Origin: Paenibacillus sp. 1_12
Lineage (GTDB): Bacteria; Bacillota; Bacilli; Paenibacillales; NBRC-103111
Direction: 5' to 3'
NCBI RefSeq assembly: GCF_900114475.1
Contig: NZ_FOTE01000020.1
Coordinates: 1 to 64,000 of the forward strand
DNA: 64,000 nt
The notes under the pieces were generated by a model. It ran no database searches. It had not been told where the DNA came from and worked only from the letters and a program-made list of their open reading frames with translations. Of the stretch, positions 29,558 through 38,375 are shown in pieces; position 1 is the stretch's first letter, and each line of letters begins with the position of its first letter. Made by a program: the position numbers and the translations under genes.

Positions 29558-30649
29558 ATGCGTTTGCTGCCTATCCATATAGTTCGACCTGGGATGAAGC
29601 TCGGCAAGAAGATTTACACCGAAGAAGGGCTCGTCCTTCTGGCAGAAGGCGTCGAATTAACGCAGTCGCTAATCAATCGGCTAGGCAAGTACGGGGTTGA
29701 TTTTATTTATATCGCTGATCCTAGAACTGCTGATATTGTAATTCCGCAATTGCTTAGTGAAGAAACGAGATTCAAGGCTATTACTGAAATACGATCTTCG
29801 TTCCGTAAATTGATGGAGAATTCCGCTAAAAGTAAAATAGCGAGTTATAATCAGTTAGGTAAAAACTTCGGTGAAGTGATGAATTTGATTATAGATGATC
29901 TCAGCGGCCATCAAGACGCGATGATTATGCTCACCAATATTAGTGTTATGGATGATTATTTGTTTCAGCATTCGCTGCATGTATGTATTTACTCAACAGT
30001 GCTAGGAATGGCTTATGGCTACAACCGGAATGATCTGATGACGCTTGGACTCGGTGCGCTGCTGCATGATATCGGCAAGACACAGATTCCTTATGAGATT
30101 CTTCGCAAAAAAGCCCAATTGACGGATGACGAATTTGCTTGTATGAAAAGACATACGGAGTACGGATATAGACTTCTTAAGGATGAACCCAATATTCCAC
30201 TACTCTCTGCTCACTGCGCGTTTCAGCATCACGAGCGCCTGAACGGAAGCGGGTATCCGAGAGGTATTGAAGGGCCGGAGATTCATGATTTTGCAAAGTG
30301 GATAGGACTGGTTGATTCTTATGATGCGATGACTACCCATAGAGTATACCGCAAAGCTATGCTGCCTCATCAAGCTATGGAGATCATTTTTACGGGAACC
30401 GAAACCTTATATGAAAAGAAAAAAATCGAACTCTTTCGTGATAAAATAGCGATATATCCGCTTGGCATTAATGTTACCCTCAGTACAGGTGAAATGGGTA
30501 CGGTCGTAGCTTTGAATAACATTTTCCCGCAAAGGCCCACCGTAAGAGTTCTACAAACCCATGAGGGAGAAGAGATAAGTGCCCCGTTTGATGTAGATTT
30601 ATCTGAAAAATTATCGATCATGATCACTGGAGTCAATGATATAGCATAG
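29558..30649 (+). CDS. HD-GYP domain protein, putative c-di-GMP phosphodiesterase
   Basis: A 363-residue protein and paralog of the one at 23109. An N-terminal region (PIHIVRPGMKLGKKIYTEEGLVLLAEG) is followed by the HD-GYP domain (about 140-310): HSLHVC, LLHDIGKTQIP and FQHHERLNGSGYPRG, with Asn replacing the more common Asp before GSGYP. A beta-rich C-terminus resembles that of the other copy. ATG 29558 starts the conserved MRLLPI; the ribosome site is weak (GTGG). A very strong hairpin follows. Confidence 0.88.
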   Translation: MRLLPIHIVRPGMKLGKKIYTEEGLVLLAEGVELTQSLINRLGKYGVDFIYIADPRTADIVIPQLLSEETRFKAITEIRSSFRKLMENSAKSKIASYNQLGKNFGEVMNLIIDDLSGHQDAMIMLTNISVMDDYLFQHSLHVCIYSTVLGMAYGYNRNDLMTLGLGALLHDIGKTQIPYEILRKKAQLTDDEFACMKRHTEYGYRLLKDEPNIPLLSAHCAFQHHERLNGSGYPRGIEGPEIHDFAKWIGLVDSYDAMTTHRVYRKAMLPHQAMEIIFTGTETLYEKKKIELFRDKIAIYPLGINVTLSTGEMGTVVALNNIFPQRPTVRVLQTHEGEEISAPFDVDLSEKLSIMITGVNDIA

Positions 30650-30658
30650 TTATCATGG

Positions 30659-30706
30659 ACAAGAGCAGCCCAAAACTAGACTTTCTGGTTTTGGGCTGCT
30701 CTTGTT
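30659..30706. terminator. Strong hairpin after the HD-GYP gene
   Basis: ACAAGAGCAGCCCAAAAC pairs perfectly with its complement ending near 30706, 18 base pairs around a TAGACTTTCTG loop. The following T run is poor, so it may also be a transcript-stabilising hairpin. Confidence 0.7.
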
Positions 30707-30830
30707 CTAGTCTTCTCCATAGCTGTCCTCATGGAGATTGGACTTCCTCAGCCTGAAGTCAGGTTTCATTTTTATCCGTCATAAGCTACAATAGGTTGTA
30801 AAATACGTCAAGAGTCAGGTGAAATGTATC

Positions 30831-31955
30831 ATGAACCAGAAGCTAAGTTCCATACTGCCAGCGATGTCTCCAGAGAATGATCCTTGGGACCCGATTCGAT
30901 CGCTGCAGCGGCATGGAAAACACATATTAACTAGCATTGAATTAACAGTCACCAATTTATGTAACATGCGGTGTGAGCATTGTGCTGTTGGGGATGCCCT
31001 AATGATGACAGAAGGTCCGCGGATTCCTGTTGCTCAGGTACTCAAACGGTTGGATCAGGTTGAACATCTGGAAACGATCTCCATAACCGGGGGCGAACCG
31101 AGCTATCACGAGCAGACAGTTCGCGACTATATCGTGCCCATTCTAAAATATGCCCGTGAACGCGGGATTCGGTCGCAAATCAATTCGAATTTAACTATGC
31201 CGATTTCCAGATACGAGATGGTGGCACCCTATCTGGACGTGATGCATATTTCCTTTAATTATACCTCTGCTGCAGACTTTCATCGGGTCGGATTTGTTCA
31301 CTCAGGCCGAACCGTTTCCGATAAAGCAACTGGCAAGCTCTATGAGCTGATGATTGAGAATACAATGAAGCTCAGCAGCAATGGTATGTTCATTTCTGCA
31401 GAATCCATGATCAACTATTTAACCATCGATAAATTGAGTGATATTCATCAGCTTATCGTGGAGATGGGCTGTGAACGGCATGAAGTGCATCCGATGTATC
31501 CAAGTGCTTTTGCCGCGAGTCTGCCAAGGCTATCACTAGAGCAATACAGCAAGGCGATACATAAGCTGCTGGACGGCCGGGATCGCAATCTGTGGATGTT
31601 ATTCGGGACACTGCCATATTATGCATGCAATACAAGTGAAGCTGATCAGCGCCTGCTGCGGAGGCTGAGGGAAGAGCCGAATGTAACGGTTCGGAATGAT
31701 CCCGATGGACGGAATCGATTGAATGTGAACTTGTTCACCGGAGATGTTTTTGTCACGGACTTTTCTGATGTGCCTTCTTTGGGTAATATACATACAGATA
31801 AGCTTCAAGAAGTATTCGAGCGTTGGGAAGCACATCCTCTACATGCATCCATGAACTGCCATTGCCCAGCGGTAAGCTGCTGCGGGCCTAATCTTCTGGT
31901 CGTCGATTCGTATTACAAGGATATTGATTTTACCAAGCGCACGGCAATCTTATAG
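30831..31955 (+). CDS. yfkAB: Radical SAM protein, YfkAB type
   Basis: A 374-residue radical SAM enzyme. The Fe-S motif CNMRCEHC (CxxxCxxC) is near residue 45, and SITGGEPSYH near 82 is the SAM-binding GGE. The C-terminus carries CHCPAVSC, the CxCxxxxC motif that names the YfkAB subfamily, followed by CGPNLLVVDSYYKDIDF. The substrate is not known. ATG 30831 follows AGGTG by 9 bases. The next gene starts about 110 bases downstream and may be co-transcribed. Confidence 0.9.
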   Translation: MNQKLSSILPAMSPENDPWDPIRSLQRHGKHILTSIELTVTNLCNMRCEHCAVGDALMMTEGPRIPVAQVLKRLDQVEHLETISITGGEPSYHEQTVRDYIVPILKYARERGIRSQINSNLTMPISRYEMVAPYLDVMHISFNYTSAADFHRVGFVHSGRTVSDKATGKLYELMIENTMKLSSNGMFISAESMINYLTIDKLSDIHQLIVEMGCERHEVHPMYPSAFAASLPRLSLEQYSKAIHKLLDGRDRNLWMLFGTLPYYACNTSEADQRLLRRLREEPNVTVRNDPDGRNRLNVNLFTGDVFVTDFSDVPSLGNIHTDKLQEVFERWEAHPLHASMNCHCPAVSCCGPNLLVVDSYYKDIDFTKRTAIL

Positions 31956-32067
31956 AGGATGTTCACGAAATCCCCACCGGATCACAAAGTTTTACAGGAA
32001 GCTTACTCGTTATCGAATCCTGCAGGGATTCAGGGTAGTTATTTTGTGGAAAAGGAGTTTGAAGTCT

Positions 32068-33417
32068 TTGTCACATACGAGCTTTGAATGGGGATCTATT
32101 GCACTCAATATTTTTATGGTTCTGCTGCTGGTCGTGCTAAACGGTTTTTTTGTGGCTGCGGAGTTTGCTTTGGTCAAAGTACGTGAAACCAGACTGCAGC
32201 AGCTGTACAATGAGGGAGTGGTTAAAGCCAAATATGCGCTTTCGGTTACGAAAAAGCTGGATGTGTATTTGTCGGCAACACAGCTCGGCATTACACTGGC
32301 TTCGCTCGGTCTTGGATGGATCGGTGAACCCGCGGTTACTCATTTGATCGTGGACCCGCTATTTGCCATGCTTCATTGGAACACGGCTTGGTATTCCTCG
32401 GTTTTGTCTGTGTTTATAGGTTTTGCAGTGATCACTTTTTTACATATTGTGCTTGGAGAACTGGCCCCTAAATCGCTTGCGATTCAAAGATCGGAAGGTA
32501 CTGCGCTCTGGACATCGGCACCGCTGCTGCTTTTTCACAAAATATTTTTCCCGGCGATCTGGGTATTGAACGGCGCGGCGAATCGTCTGCTCAGCTTGAT
32601 CGGGATTAAACCGGCGACAGAGCATGATGCAGCGCATACAGAAGAAGAAATTCGCATACTTATGAATCAAAGCGCTAGAAGTGGTCACATCGATAAGGAC
32701 GAGTTTGCGTTGTTTGATAATATCTTTGAATTTTCGGATCGTGTTGCGAGAGAAATTATGCTGCCGCGCACGGATATGGACTGCCTATTTGCCGAGGTAC
32801 CGTTTGAAGAAAGTTTGAAGGTCGTTTACAGAACGAAGCATACCCGCTATCCCGTAGCGAGTGAGGATAAGGACAATATTATCGGTTTTGTTCACATTAC
32901 GGACCTGCTGACTGCGGACCCGGACGAGGAGCGCCAATTGCAGGATTACATTCGTCCTGTCTTGATGGTAGCTGAGTCGATGGAAATCAGCCACGTCCTG
33001 AAGCTGATGCAGCGTAAGCATTCTCAGCTTGCCATCGTTGTTGATGAGTATGGCGGTACGGCAGGGATTTTGACTGCTGAGGACATTCTGGAAGAAATCG
33101 TCGGAGAAATTCACGATGAATTTGACGAGAACGAAGTCCCCAGTGTGGAAAAGAGAGGCAGCGGCTACTCTGTAGATGGACGGGTTCTGCTTGAGGATTT
33201 GGACGATTTGCTGGGCCTTGGTATCGAGGATGACGAGGTGGATTCGATTGGCGGCTGGCTGTTTACGAAGCTGGATGGGGTTGTCGCCAAAGGGAAGAAG
33301 CTGGAATACGAAAATTTTGTTTTCGAAATTACGGAGGTCAGAAAGCTTAGAATCATGAGAGTCTTGATCCAGAAGAAAGCCGAACTAGCGAAACCAGTCA
33401 TTCAAGAAACTGAATGA
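32068..33417 (+). CDS. CNNM/CBS/CorC_HlyC domain protein (hemolysin family transporter)
   Basis: A 449-residue membrane protein. The N-terminal DUF21/CNNM domain has four hydrophobic segments (about 8-185), followed by two CBS domains (about 215-340; MLPRTDMDC, DEYGGTAGILTAEDILEEIVGEI) and the C-terminal CorC_HlyC domain (about 355-440). The family is linked to Mg or Co efflux. TTG 32068 is chosen because AAAGGAG lies 10 bases upstream and the first membrane helix follows; the frame is open further upstream into the radical SAM gene, but no ribosome site is present there. Confidence 0.9.
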   Translation: MSHTSFEWGSIALNIFMVLLLVVLNGFFVAAEFALVKVRETRLQQLYNEGVVKAKYALSVTKKLDVYLSATQLGITLASLGLGWIGEPAVTHLIVDPLFAMLHWNTAWYSSVLSVFIGFAVITFLHIVLGELAPKSLAIQRSEGTALWTSAPLLLFHKIFFPAIWVLNGAANRLLSLIGIKPATEHDAAHTEEEIRILMNQSARSGHIDKDEFALFDNIFEFSDRVAREIMLPRTDMDCLFAEVPFEESLKVVYRTKHTRYPVASEDKDNIIGFVHITDLLTADPDEERQLQDYIRPVLMVAESMEISHVLKLMQRKHSQLAIVVDEYGGTAGILTAEDILEEIVGEIHDEFDENEVPSVEKRGSGYSVDGRVLLEDLDDLLGLGIEDDEVDSIGGWLFTKLDGVVAKGKKLEYENFVFEITEVRKLRIMRVLIQKKAELAKPVIQETE

Positions 33418-33433
33418 GGGGGAAGCCCGTTTC

Positions 33434-34477
33434 ATGTCATTAAGGATGATCCTGTTTGTAGCGTTGGGTGTGCTTCTGCTGTATGGAATGTTTACGATAG
33501 GATTTCCTTTTATGCTGGCCTTGCTCGTTGCTATCCTGTTGGAGCAGCCAATTCAATGGTTGATGAAGCTTACTCGGATGAGCAGAGAATGGGCGGCCGG
33601 TGCGATTTGCACCTTGTTTACGGCGGGAGTGCTGGGGTTCTTTTATTTGCTCGGGTTTAAGATGGTTTCGGAGCTGATCCAGTTCTGGCGAAATGCACCT
33701 GAATATTTAAACGAAGCCCAGCTGTTTTTTGATATGACCTCTGAGAAAACGCAAATTTTTTATACCACCTTGCCAGCCGGTTTGGCTGTGCAGCTGCAAG
33801 CCTGGATAGAAGCAGGTATTAATACGATTTCGGAAAATCTGAAAGAAATTATTACGGCAGTTTCTGTTTATTTTCTGGACATTGCGCGTACGATACCTAA
33901 TTTATTTATTTTCTCCGCTGTTTTTGTGATTGGCCTTTACTTGATTTCCTTAAGCTTGCCTGCACTGTATCAGTCCTTCTTGAACATATTTGAAGGCAAG
34001 TCGCAGTCTAAGATCGTAAGTGTTCTCTATGATCTGAGAAAAGCGCTTTTCGGGTTTATATTCGCTCAAGTGCTGATCAGCTTCCTGACGTATTTTGTGA
34101 CGCTTATCGGACTGCTCTTCTTAAGGACAGATTACCCGCTGGCGATCGCTTTGTTGATTGTGGCGGTAGATGTATTGCCGGTTCTCGGAACGAGCGTGGT
34201 GCTCGTTCCTTGGGCTTTATACAGCATATTGGCCGGGAATGTATCGCATGGTATCGGTTTGTTGATTTTACTGGTTGTGATCATGCTGTTTCGCAGGCTG
34301 GTTGAGCCCAAAATTATCGGGAATGCGGTCGGTATTAACGCGTTGGCTACTTTGATCAGTATGTACATAGGCTTCAAACTGGTAGGTGTTATTGGACTTA
34401 TCCTGGGCCCTTCCCTCATTATTGTGTATATGGCGCTCCGCCGAGTGGGGGTTATGAAGCTTAGCATTAAATTATGA
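33434..34477 (+). CDS. ytvI: AI-2E family / sporulation membrane protein YtvI
   Basis: A 347-residue protein with about eight membrane segments in the AI-2E exporter family fold. The spacing, the C-terminal EPKIIGNAVGINALATLISMYIG and short tail fit YtvI, a sporulation membrane protein of B. subtilis. It begins 16 bases after the CNNM gene and is probably in its operon. GAGGGG lies upstream of ATG 33434. The transport substrate is unknown. Confidence 0.85.
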   Translation: MSLRMILFVALGVLLLYGMFTIGFPFMLALLVAILLEQPIQWLMKLTRMSREWAAGAICTLFTAGVLGFFYLLGFKMVSELIQFWRNAPEYLNEAQLFFDMTSEKTQIFYTTLPAGLAVQLQAWIEAGINTISENLKEIITAVSVYFLDIARTIPNLFIFSAVFVIGLYLISLSLPALYQSFLNIFEGKSQSKIVSVLYDLRKALFGFIFAQVLISFLTYFVTLIGLLFLRTDYPLAIALLIVAVDVLPVLGTSVVLVPWALYSILAGNVSHGIGLLILLVVIMLFRRLVEPKIIGNAVGINALATLISMYIGFKLVGVIGLILGPSLIIVYMALRRVGVMKLSIKL

Positions 34478-34498
34478 AATTAATGGTCAGGAACAATT

Positions 34499-34576
34499 AC
34501 GGCGATCGAAGGGATCGTCGTTTTTAAATGGAAGCCACAAGTCCGTTTGCAGGTATGCAGGCGGCTTTTTGTTTTT
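34499..34576 (+). terminator. Two successive terminator hairpins after ytvI
   Basis: ACGGCGATC pairs with GATCGTCGT (one G-T) at 34499-34521, followed by TTTTT. A second hairpin, CCGTTTGCA with TGCAGGCGG at 34543-34564, is followed by CTTTTTGTTTTT. Together they separate ytvI from the cotJ genes. Confidence 0.75.
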
Positions 34577-34663
34577 CTAATAATTACTCATAATGGACAA
34601 GATCATAGCTATATACATAGGGATAGGAGTTCCACGAATAGAACCTGGGAAGGAGGTATGATA

Positions 34664-34864
34664 ATGAATCAGGAAAAGGCCTGGTTTCCATATGTAGGTC
34701 CATGTGATCCTTGCCCGCCGATCCGAGTGAAGATTTTTTCTACACCACCGCAATTGTACATTCACTTTCAACCGATGAATTTACCTCAATTTAGTCCTCA
34801 GGAGGCACTAAGGCATGGGACGCTTTGGCCTGCGCTCTATAGTCCATACGAGCCCAAATGCTAG
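34664..34864 (+). CDS. cotJA: Spore coat-associated protein CotJA
   Basis: A 66-residue protein. DPCPPIRVKIFSTPPQLYIH followed by FQPMNLPQFSPQEALRHGTL and WPALYSPYE is the conserved CotJA core. ATG 34664 has GGAGG 8 bases upstream. It is the first gene of cotJABC, expressed in the mother cell during sporulation in B. subtilis; no convincing sigma-E promoter was found, only a weak TATACATA. Confidence 0.93.
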   Translation: MNQEKAWFPYVGPCDPCPPIRVKIFSTPPQLYIHFQPMNLPQFSPQEALRHGTLWPALYSPYEPKC

Positions 34865-34955
34865 TGAAGAAGCGCGTAGACCCTTTGTACAATGGCACAG
34901 CAAACTCGGCTAAAGGCACAATTTGCTGAGCAAAACTTTTAAGGAGCTGCAGGCT

Positions 34956-35219
34956 ATGGAACATACAATGCCGGAGCAATTCTATACAATGCTTTTAGAG
35001 CTTCAAGAGGTAGACTTTGTGTTGGTAGAGCTTACTTTATATTTGGATACACACCCGCGGGACACCCACGCGATACAACAATATAACCAATACGCGCAAA
35101 AGAGAATGCACCTTGCCGCGCGTTTTGAACAGGAATTCGGCCCGCTCAAAAGTTTTGGTCAAAGCTTTACACGACACCCTTGGCAGTGGATCGATACACC
35201 ATGGCCTTGGCAGGTTTAA
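34956..35219 (+). CDS. cotJB: Spore coat protein CotJB
   Basis: An 87-residue protein matching CotJB: FYTMLLELQEVDFVLVELTLYLDTHP, then HAIQQYNQYAQ and GPLKSFGQS followed by W-rich PWQWIDTPWPWQV. AAGGAG lies 9 bases before ATG 34956, which decides the start. It sits 91 bases after cotJA. Confidence 0.92.
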   Translation: MEHTMPEQFYTMLLELQEVDFVLVELTLYLDTHPRDTHAIQQYNQYAQKRMHLAARFEQEFGPLKSFGQSFTRHPWQWIDTPWPWQV

Positions 35220-35253
35220 TTGGCTTATATGACGAGAGGGGGGCGACTCAGCC

Positions 35254-35823
35254 ATGTGGGTTTATGAGAAGAAGCTGCAGTATCCAGTCAGGGTCAGTAA
35301 ATGCGATCCGCGGATGGCGAAGCTGCTGCTGGAGCAGTATGGTGGCGCGGATGGTGAGCTTGCCGCTGCGCTGCGTTACATGAATCAACGCTATGCAATT
35401 CCTGATAAAATCATTGGATTATTAACAGATATTTCCACTGAAGAATTTGCCCATTTGGAAATGATCGCAACCATGGTTTATAAGCTTACGAAAGACTTGA
35501 ATTTCGAACAGATCAAGGCTGCGGGTCTGGATGATTATTATGTTAGCCATGATCGGGCTTTATTTTATACGAATGCCTCAGGTGTACCTTGGACGGCAGC
35601 TTATATTCAGGCGAAGGGTGATCCGATAGCCGATCTTTATGAGGATATAGCAGCTGAAGAAAAGGCCAGAGCCACCTATCAATGGTTAATTGATATGACG
35701 GATGATGTGGATCTGCAGGACAGCTTGAAATTTTTGCGGGAGCGGGAAGTGGTTCATTCCTTGCGTTTTCGTGAAGCAGTGGAAATCTTGAAATCGGAGC
35801 AGGGTGCGAAGAAAATATTTTGA
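35254..35823 (+). CDS. cotJC: Manganese catalase-like spore coat protein CotJC
   Basis: A 189-residue protein of the manganese catalase family. MWVYEKKLQYPV is the usual start; Glu and His residues of the dimanganese site are visible in GADGELAAALRYMNQ, TEEFAHLEMIATMV, EEKARATY and REVVHSLRF. It could remove hydrogen peroxide or serve as a coat protein. RBS GAGAGGGGGG lies before ATG 35254. It ends the cotJ operon. Confidence 0.94.
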   Translation: MWVYEKKLQYPVRVSKCDPRMAKLLLEQYGGADGELAAALRYMNQRYAIPDKIIGLLTDISTEEFAHLEMIATMVYKLTKDLNFEQIKAAGLDDYYVSHDRALFYTNASGVPWTAAYIQAKGDPIADLYEDIAAEEKARATYQWLIDMTDDVDLQDSLKFLREREVVHSLRFREAVEILKSEQGAKKIF

Positions 35824-35833
35824 AATAAGGATG

Positions 35834-35871
35834 AAACTCGTTACGGCCTTTTGGCTGTAACGAGTTTTTTG
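35834..35871. terminator. Bidirectional terminator after cotJC
   Basis: AACTCGTTACGGCC pairs with GGCTGTAACGAGTT (one G-T) around a TTTT loop, followed by TTTTTT. The A-rich 5' flank makes it usable on the minus strand. Confidence 0.88.
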
Positions 35872-35888
35872 TTCATGAATCAACAAGT

Positions 35889-36323
35889 CTACAATCGATT
35901 GTGATCTGCTTTCCAATGCGTTATCGCTTTTTTGATGTCATCTGGGTTTAAATTTTCGTTGACGGTCTTAGTGGATAGTGCTGCCAGCTCTTCATCTGAT
36001 GCGAAACGCAGGGCAATGATTTGTTTAATTGTCAATCTGGAATCTGCTCGTTGGCCAGTTATTAGGTAGTGGCGCAAGCTCTCCTCAGCAAAAATGGCAC
36101 GATCCTGTGCTTTTAACGCATAGACTCGAAGTTTTAGGAAATGCACACAAGCAATCAGTGATCCCAGCACGAAAAGCACAGCTTCGAATATTCGCTCCCC
36201 CTTGGCCAGAGACATGCCCAAATAAACGAGTGAACCGACCAGAAACAGTAAAGTGAGCAGGGTAAGCAAGTAGTGATAACCCGGGTCCATCTTGCGATGA
36301 TTTCCATAGTTTTGTTGTTCCAT
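35889..36323 (-). CDS. Membrane protein of DUF6526 type
   Basis: A 144-residue protein. QNYGNHRKMDPGYHYL at the start, two membrane segments (about 22-42 and 50-70) and a cytosolic tail of about 70 residues with LRHYLITGQ...LTIKQIIALRFASDEEL match a family I recall as DUF6526; I am not fully sure. ATG 36323 has GGAGG 8 bases upstream. It is a single gene, convergent with cotJC. Confidence 0.7.
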   Translation of the reverse strand: MEQQNYGNHRKMDPGYHYLLTLLTLLFLVGSLVYLGMSLAKGERIFEAVLFVLGSLIACVHFLKLRVYALKAQDRAIFAEESLRHYLITGQRADSRLTIKQIIALRFASDEELAALSTKTVNENLNPDDIKKAITHWKADHNRL

Positions 36324-36485
36324 CGAAATGACCTCCCATAAGTGTAATAACCATTCCATTCGACGAGAGGAACAACATCACCTGCCTGGTACTGATCCAT
36401 TCTATGGATCATGGATACTTATTTGACAAGCAATCCAAATCATGTTTGTATAGAACATGGACTATTCAATCAGGAGGGATTACGC

Positions 36486-37160
36486 TTGTCACAAACTTTT
36501 CAGAAGCCGGAAGCGATGATTTTTGATTTGGACGGAACTTTATTTCAAACCGAAACACTTTTACTGCCTGCCTACCATGCTACTTTCGAGCAAATGAGGA
36601 CAGAAGGCATTTATAGTGGTGCAACACCACCGGAGAGCGCTATTCTTGGAAGTCTGGGAATGCTTCTTGAACATATTTGGCAGCGTGTCATGCCAGATGT
36701 GGAAGTACAGGTACATAGACGAGCTGACGAGCTGCTGTTGGATTATCAGATGAAAGGCTTGGAAAATGGAGAGGGCTCTTTGTACGAGGATGTTGCCGAC
36801 ACGTTGGCAGCACTGCATGCCCAAGGAATCCGTTTATTTATAGCGAGCAATGGATTAGAAGGCTATGTTAAAGGGGTTATGGAATTTAAAGGGTTAACGC
36901 CCATCTTCGAAGGCCTGTACAGCGCAGGTGAATTCCAGACAAAGTCCAAAGTTGATCTGGTGAAGCAGCTTTTGGAAACCTATGGCGTGAAATCGGCATG
37001 GATGGTCGGTGACCGTTCTTCTGACGTGGAGGCAGGCAAAGAAAATGGCTTAACTGTAATCGGTTGTGATTATGCCGGGTTCCGCAATAAAGGCGAATTG
37101 GCTGGCGCTGATGCCCGTATAGCGAAATTTTCTGATATATTGGAATTAATCGAGAAATAA
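36486..37160 (+). CDS. HAD superfamily phosphatase (phosphoglycolate phosphatase-like)
   Basis: A 224-residue HAD hydrolase. Motif I is MIFDLDGTLFQTE (nucleophile Asp near residue 12), motif II FIASNGLEGY, motif III with Lys in KSKVDLVKQLL, and motif IV MVGDRSSDVEAGKENGL. A helical cap lies between. TTG 36486 is chosen as AGGAGG lies 8 bases upstream; longer in-frame starts lack a site. The substrate is unknown. Confidence 0.88.
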   Translation: MSQTFQKPEAMIFDLDGTLFQTETLLLPAYHATFEQMRTEGIYSGATPPESAILGSLGMLLEHIWQRVMPDVEVQVHRRADELLLDYQMKGLENGEGSLYEDVADTLAALHAQGIRLFIASNGLEGYVKGVMEFKGLTPIFEGLYSAGEFQTKSKVDLVKQLLETYGVKSAWMVGDRSSDVEAGKENGLTVIGCDYAGFRNKGELAGADARIAKFSDILELIEK

Positions 37161-37174
37161 GCTGTTTAATGGAT

Positions 37175-37223
37175 AAAACAAACAACCGTGTGATCGCTGA
37201 TGCTGACACGGTTGTTTGTTTTG
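37175..37223. terminator. Bidirectional terminator between the HAD gene and the ATP-grasp array
   Basis: AAACAAACAACCGTGT pairs perfectly with ACACGGTTGTTTGTTT around a loop of about 14 bases. T-rich tails occur on both strands. Confidence 0.9.
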
Positions 37224-37242
37224 GATATATTCAATTTCGTAA

Positions 37243-38361
37243 TTAATCTTTATCATCTGAAATCTTGTATTTATTTTTGTTGTGATGCAGCCAAAGTGCG
37301 TATTCCAAAGGTCGCGTAATAGCTTTGCGGTACGTTTCACGTTCCCCGATTCGATAAAATACTTCACGCGAAGGCTTGGGATTGACCTCAAGCAGCCAAA
37401 CCTTTCCTTTAGGATCAATGGCCAAATCAATTCCGAGCTCACACTGCTTACCAAACTTACGCTCCAAAAAGTGGGCTAGGTGGATTCCCAACTTATTAGC
37501 CTCCTGCTGGATAGAAGCTACCTTCTCCTTATTGCCAAAACGCCGCATCAGCAGCTTTTCCATCGCGATGGCCGTACCGCCGCCGTGCAGGTTAGAGGTG
37601 ACAGAGTGCATGGGGCCGATTCTTCCTGCACAACCCGTAACCTGCCACTCGCCATTACCATCCTTTTGAATGAGCATTCGGAAATCATGGACACGGCCAT
37701 CCTTGAGTGTGAGCGAGATTCCCTGCTGTACGATGTAGCGGCCCTGAAGGCGCCAGCTGCCTAATTTGGTTGAAATTTGCGACTCGCTGATTTTTTGCTG
37801 GGGAATGATACGCCGCTGCTCATCCCTTCCCTGCATCAAATAAGTCGAATCTGATATTCGCTGCAGCCGCACGATGCCCCTACCACCAGTTCCGTTTCTC
37901 GGCTTCAAATAAATGCGTTGATGCTGTTTTAATAGACGGATCATATCTTTATGATCATTATAACGGACAGTTGCTGGTAGATGGTCAGCAATGTCGGAAT
38001 CCTCCGATAAGGCTTGATGCATAGACCATTTATTGGCCAGTGGACTGCTTAGATATTGAAGCTTTTTATGCTCGGCACGAAATCTGGAGATTTTATGAAA
38101 GTTATGAACACCGTGATAACGGCAGCGATCATAGATCAGCTCGGGAAGGAGAGCCCACTTGCGCTGCCATTTGCCGGAGGACATATCGTAAACCAGAGCT
38201 TTGATTTTTTTTTTGCGTTTATCCACATCATCAGGTGTAAATACAAGTATTTGGACGCCCAGCTTATGTCCGTAAGTGCTAAGCTTACGAAAATAAGACA
38301 GCTCTTCCAGCCTTTGCTCCGATAAATACATAGCTAATATGCCTAAACGATACGGAATCAT
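37243..38361 (-). CDS. YheC/YheD ATP-grasp protein, short form (fifth of the array)
   Basis: A 372-residue ATP-grasp protein of the YheC/YheD endospore coat-associated family. It begins directly with the conserved IPYRLGILAMYL segment and lacks the N-terminal barrel of the long forms. ATP-grasp motifs are YLKPRNGTGGRGIVRL (about 165), DFRMLIQKD (about 232) and the metal-binding LGIDLAIDPKGKVWLLEVNPKP (about 325). SNLHGGGTA is a family glycine loop. AGGTG lies 7 bases before ATG 38361. Biochemical activity for the family is not established; the fold suggests ATP-dependent amide ligation. Confidence 0.9.
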   Translation of the reverse strand: MIPYRLGILAMYLSEQRLEELSYFRKLSTYGHKLGVQILVFTPDDVDKRKKKIKALVYDMSSGKWQRKWALLPELIYDRCRYHGVHNFHKISRFRAEHKKLQYLSSPLANKWSMHQALSEDSDIADHLPATVRYNDHKDMIRLLKQHQRIYLKPRNGTGGRGIVRLQRISDSTYLMQGRDEQRRIIPQQKISESQISTKLGSWRLQGRYIVQQGISLTLKDGRVHDFRMLIQKDGNGEWQVTGCAGRIGPMHSVTSNLHGGGTAIAMEKLLMRRFGNKEKVASIQQEANKLGIHLAHFLERKFGKQCELGIDLAIDPKGKVWLLEVNPKPSREVFYRIGERETYRKAITRPLEYALWLHHNKNKYKISDDKD

Positions 38362-38375
38362 GTTTCATCACCTGC

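Noticed and set aside
34578-34610. Sigma-E promoter for cotJA
   Set aside because: CATAAT and TATACATA occur but with a 17-base gap, too long for sigma-E; the match is weak.
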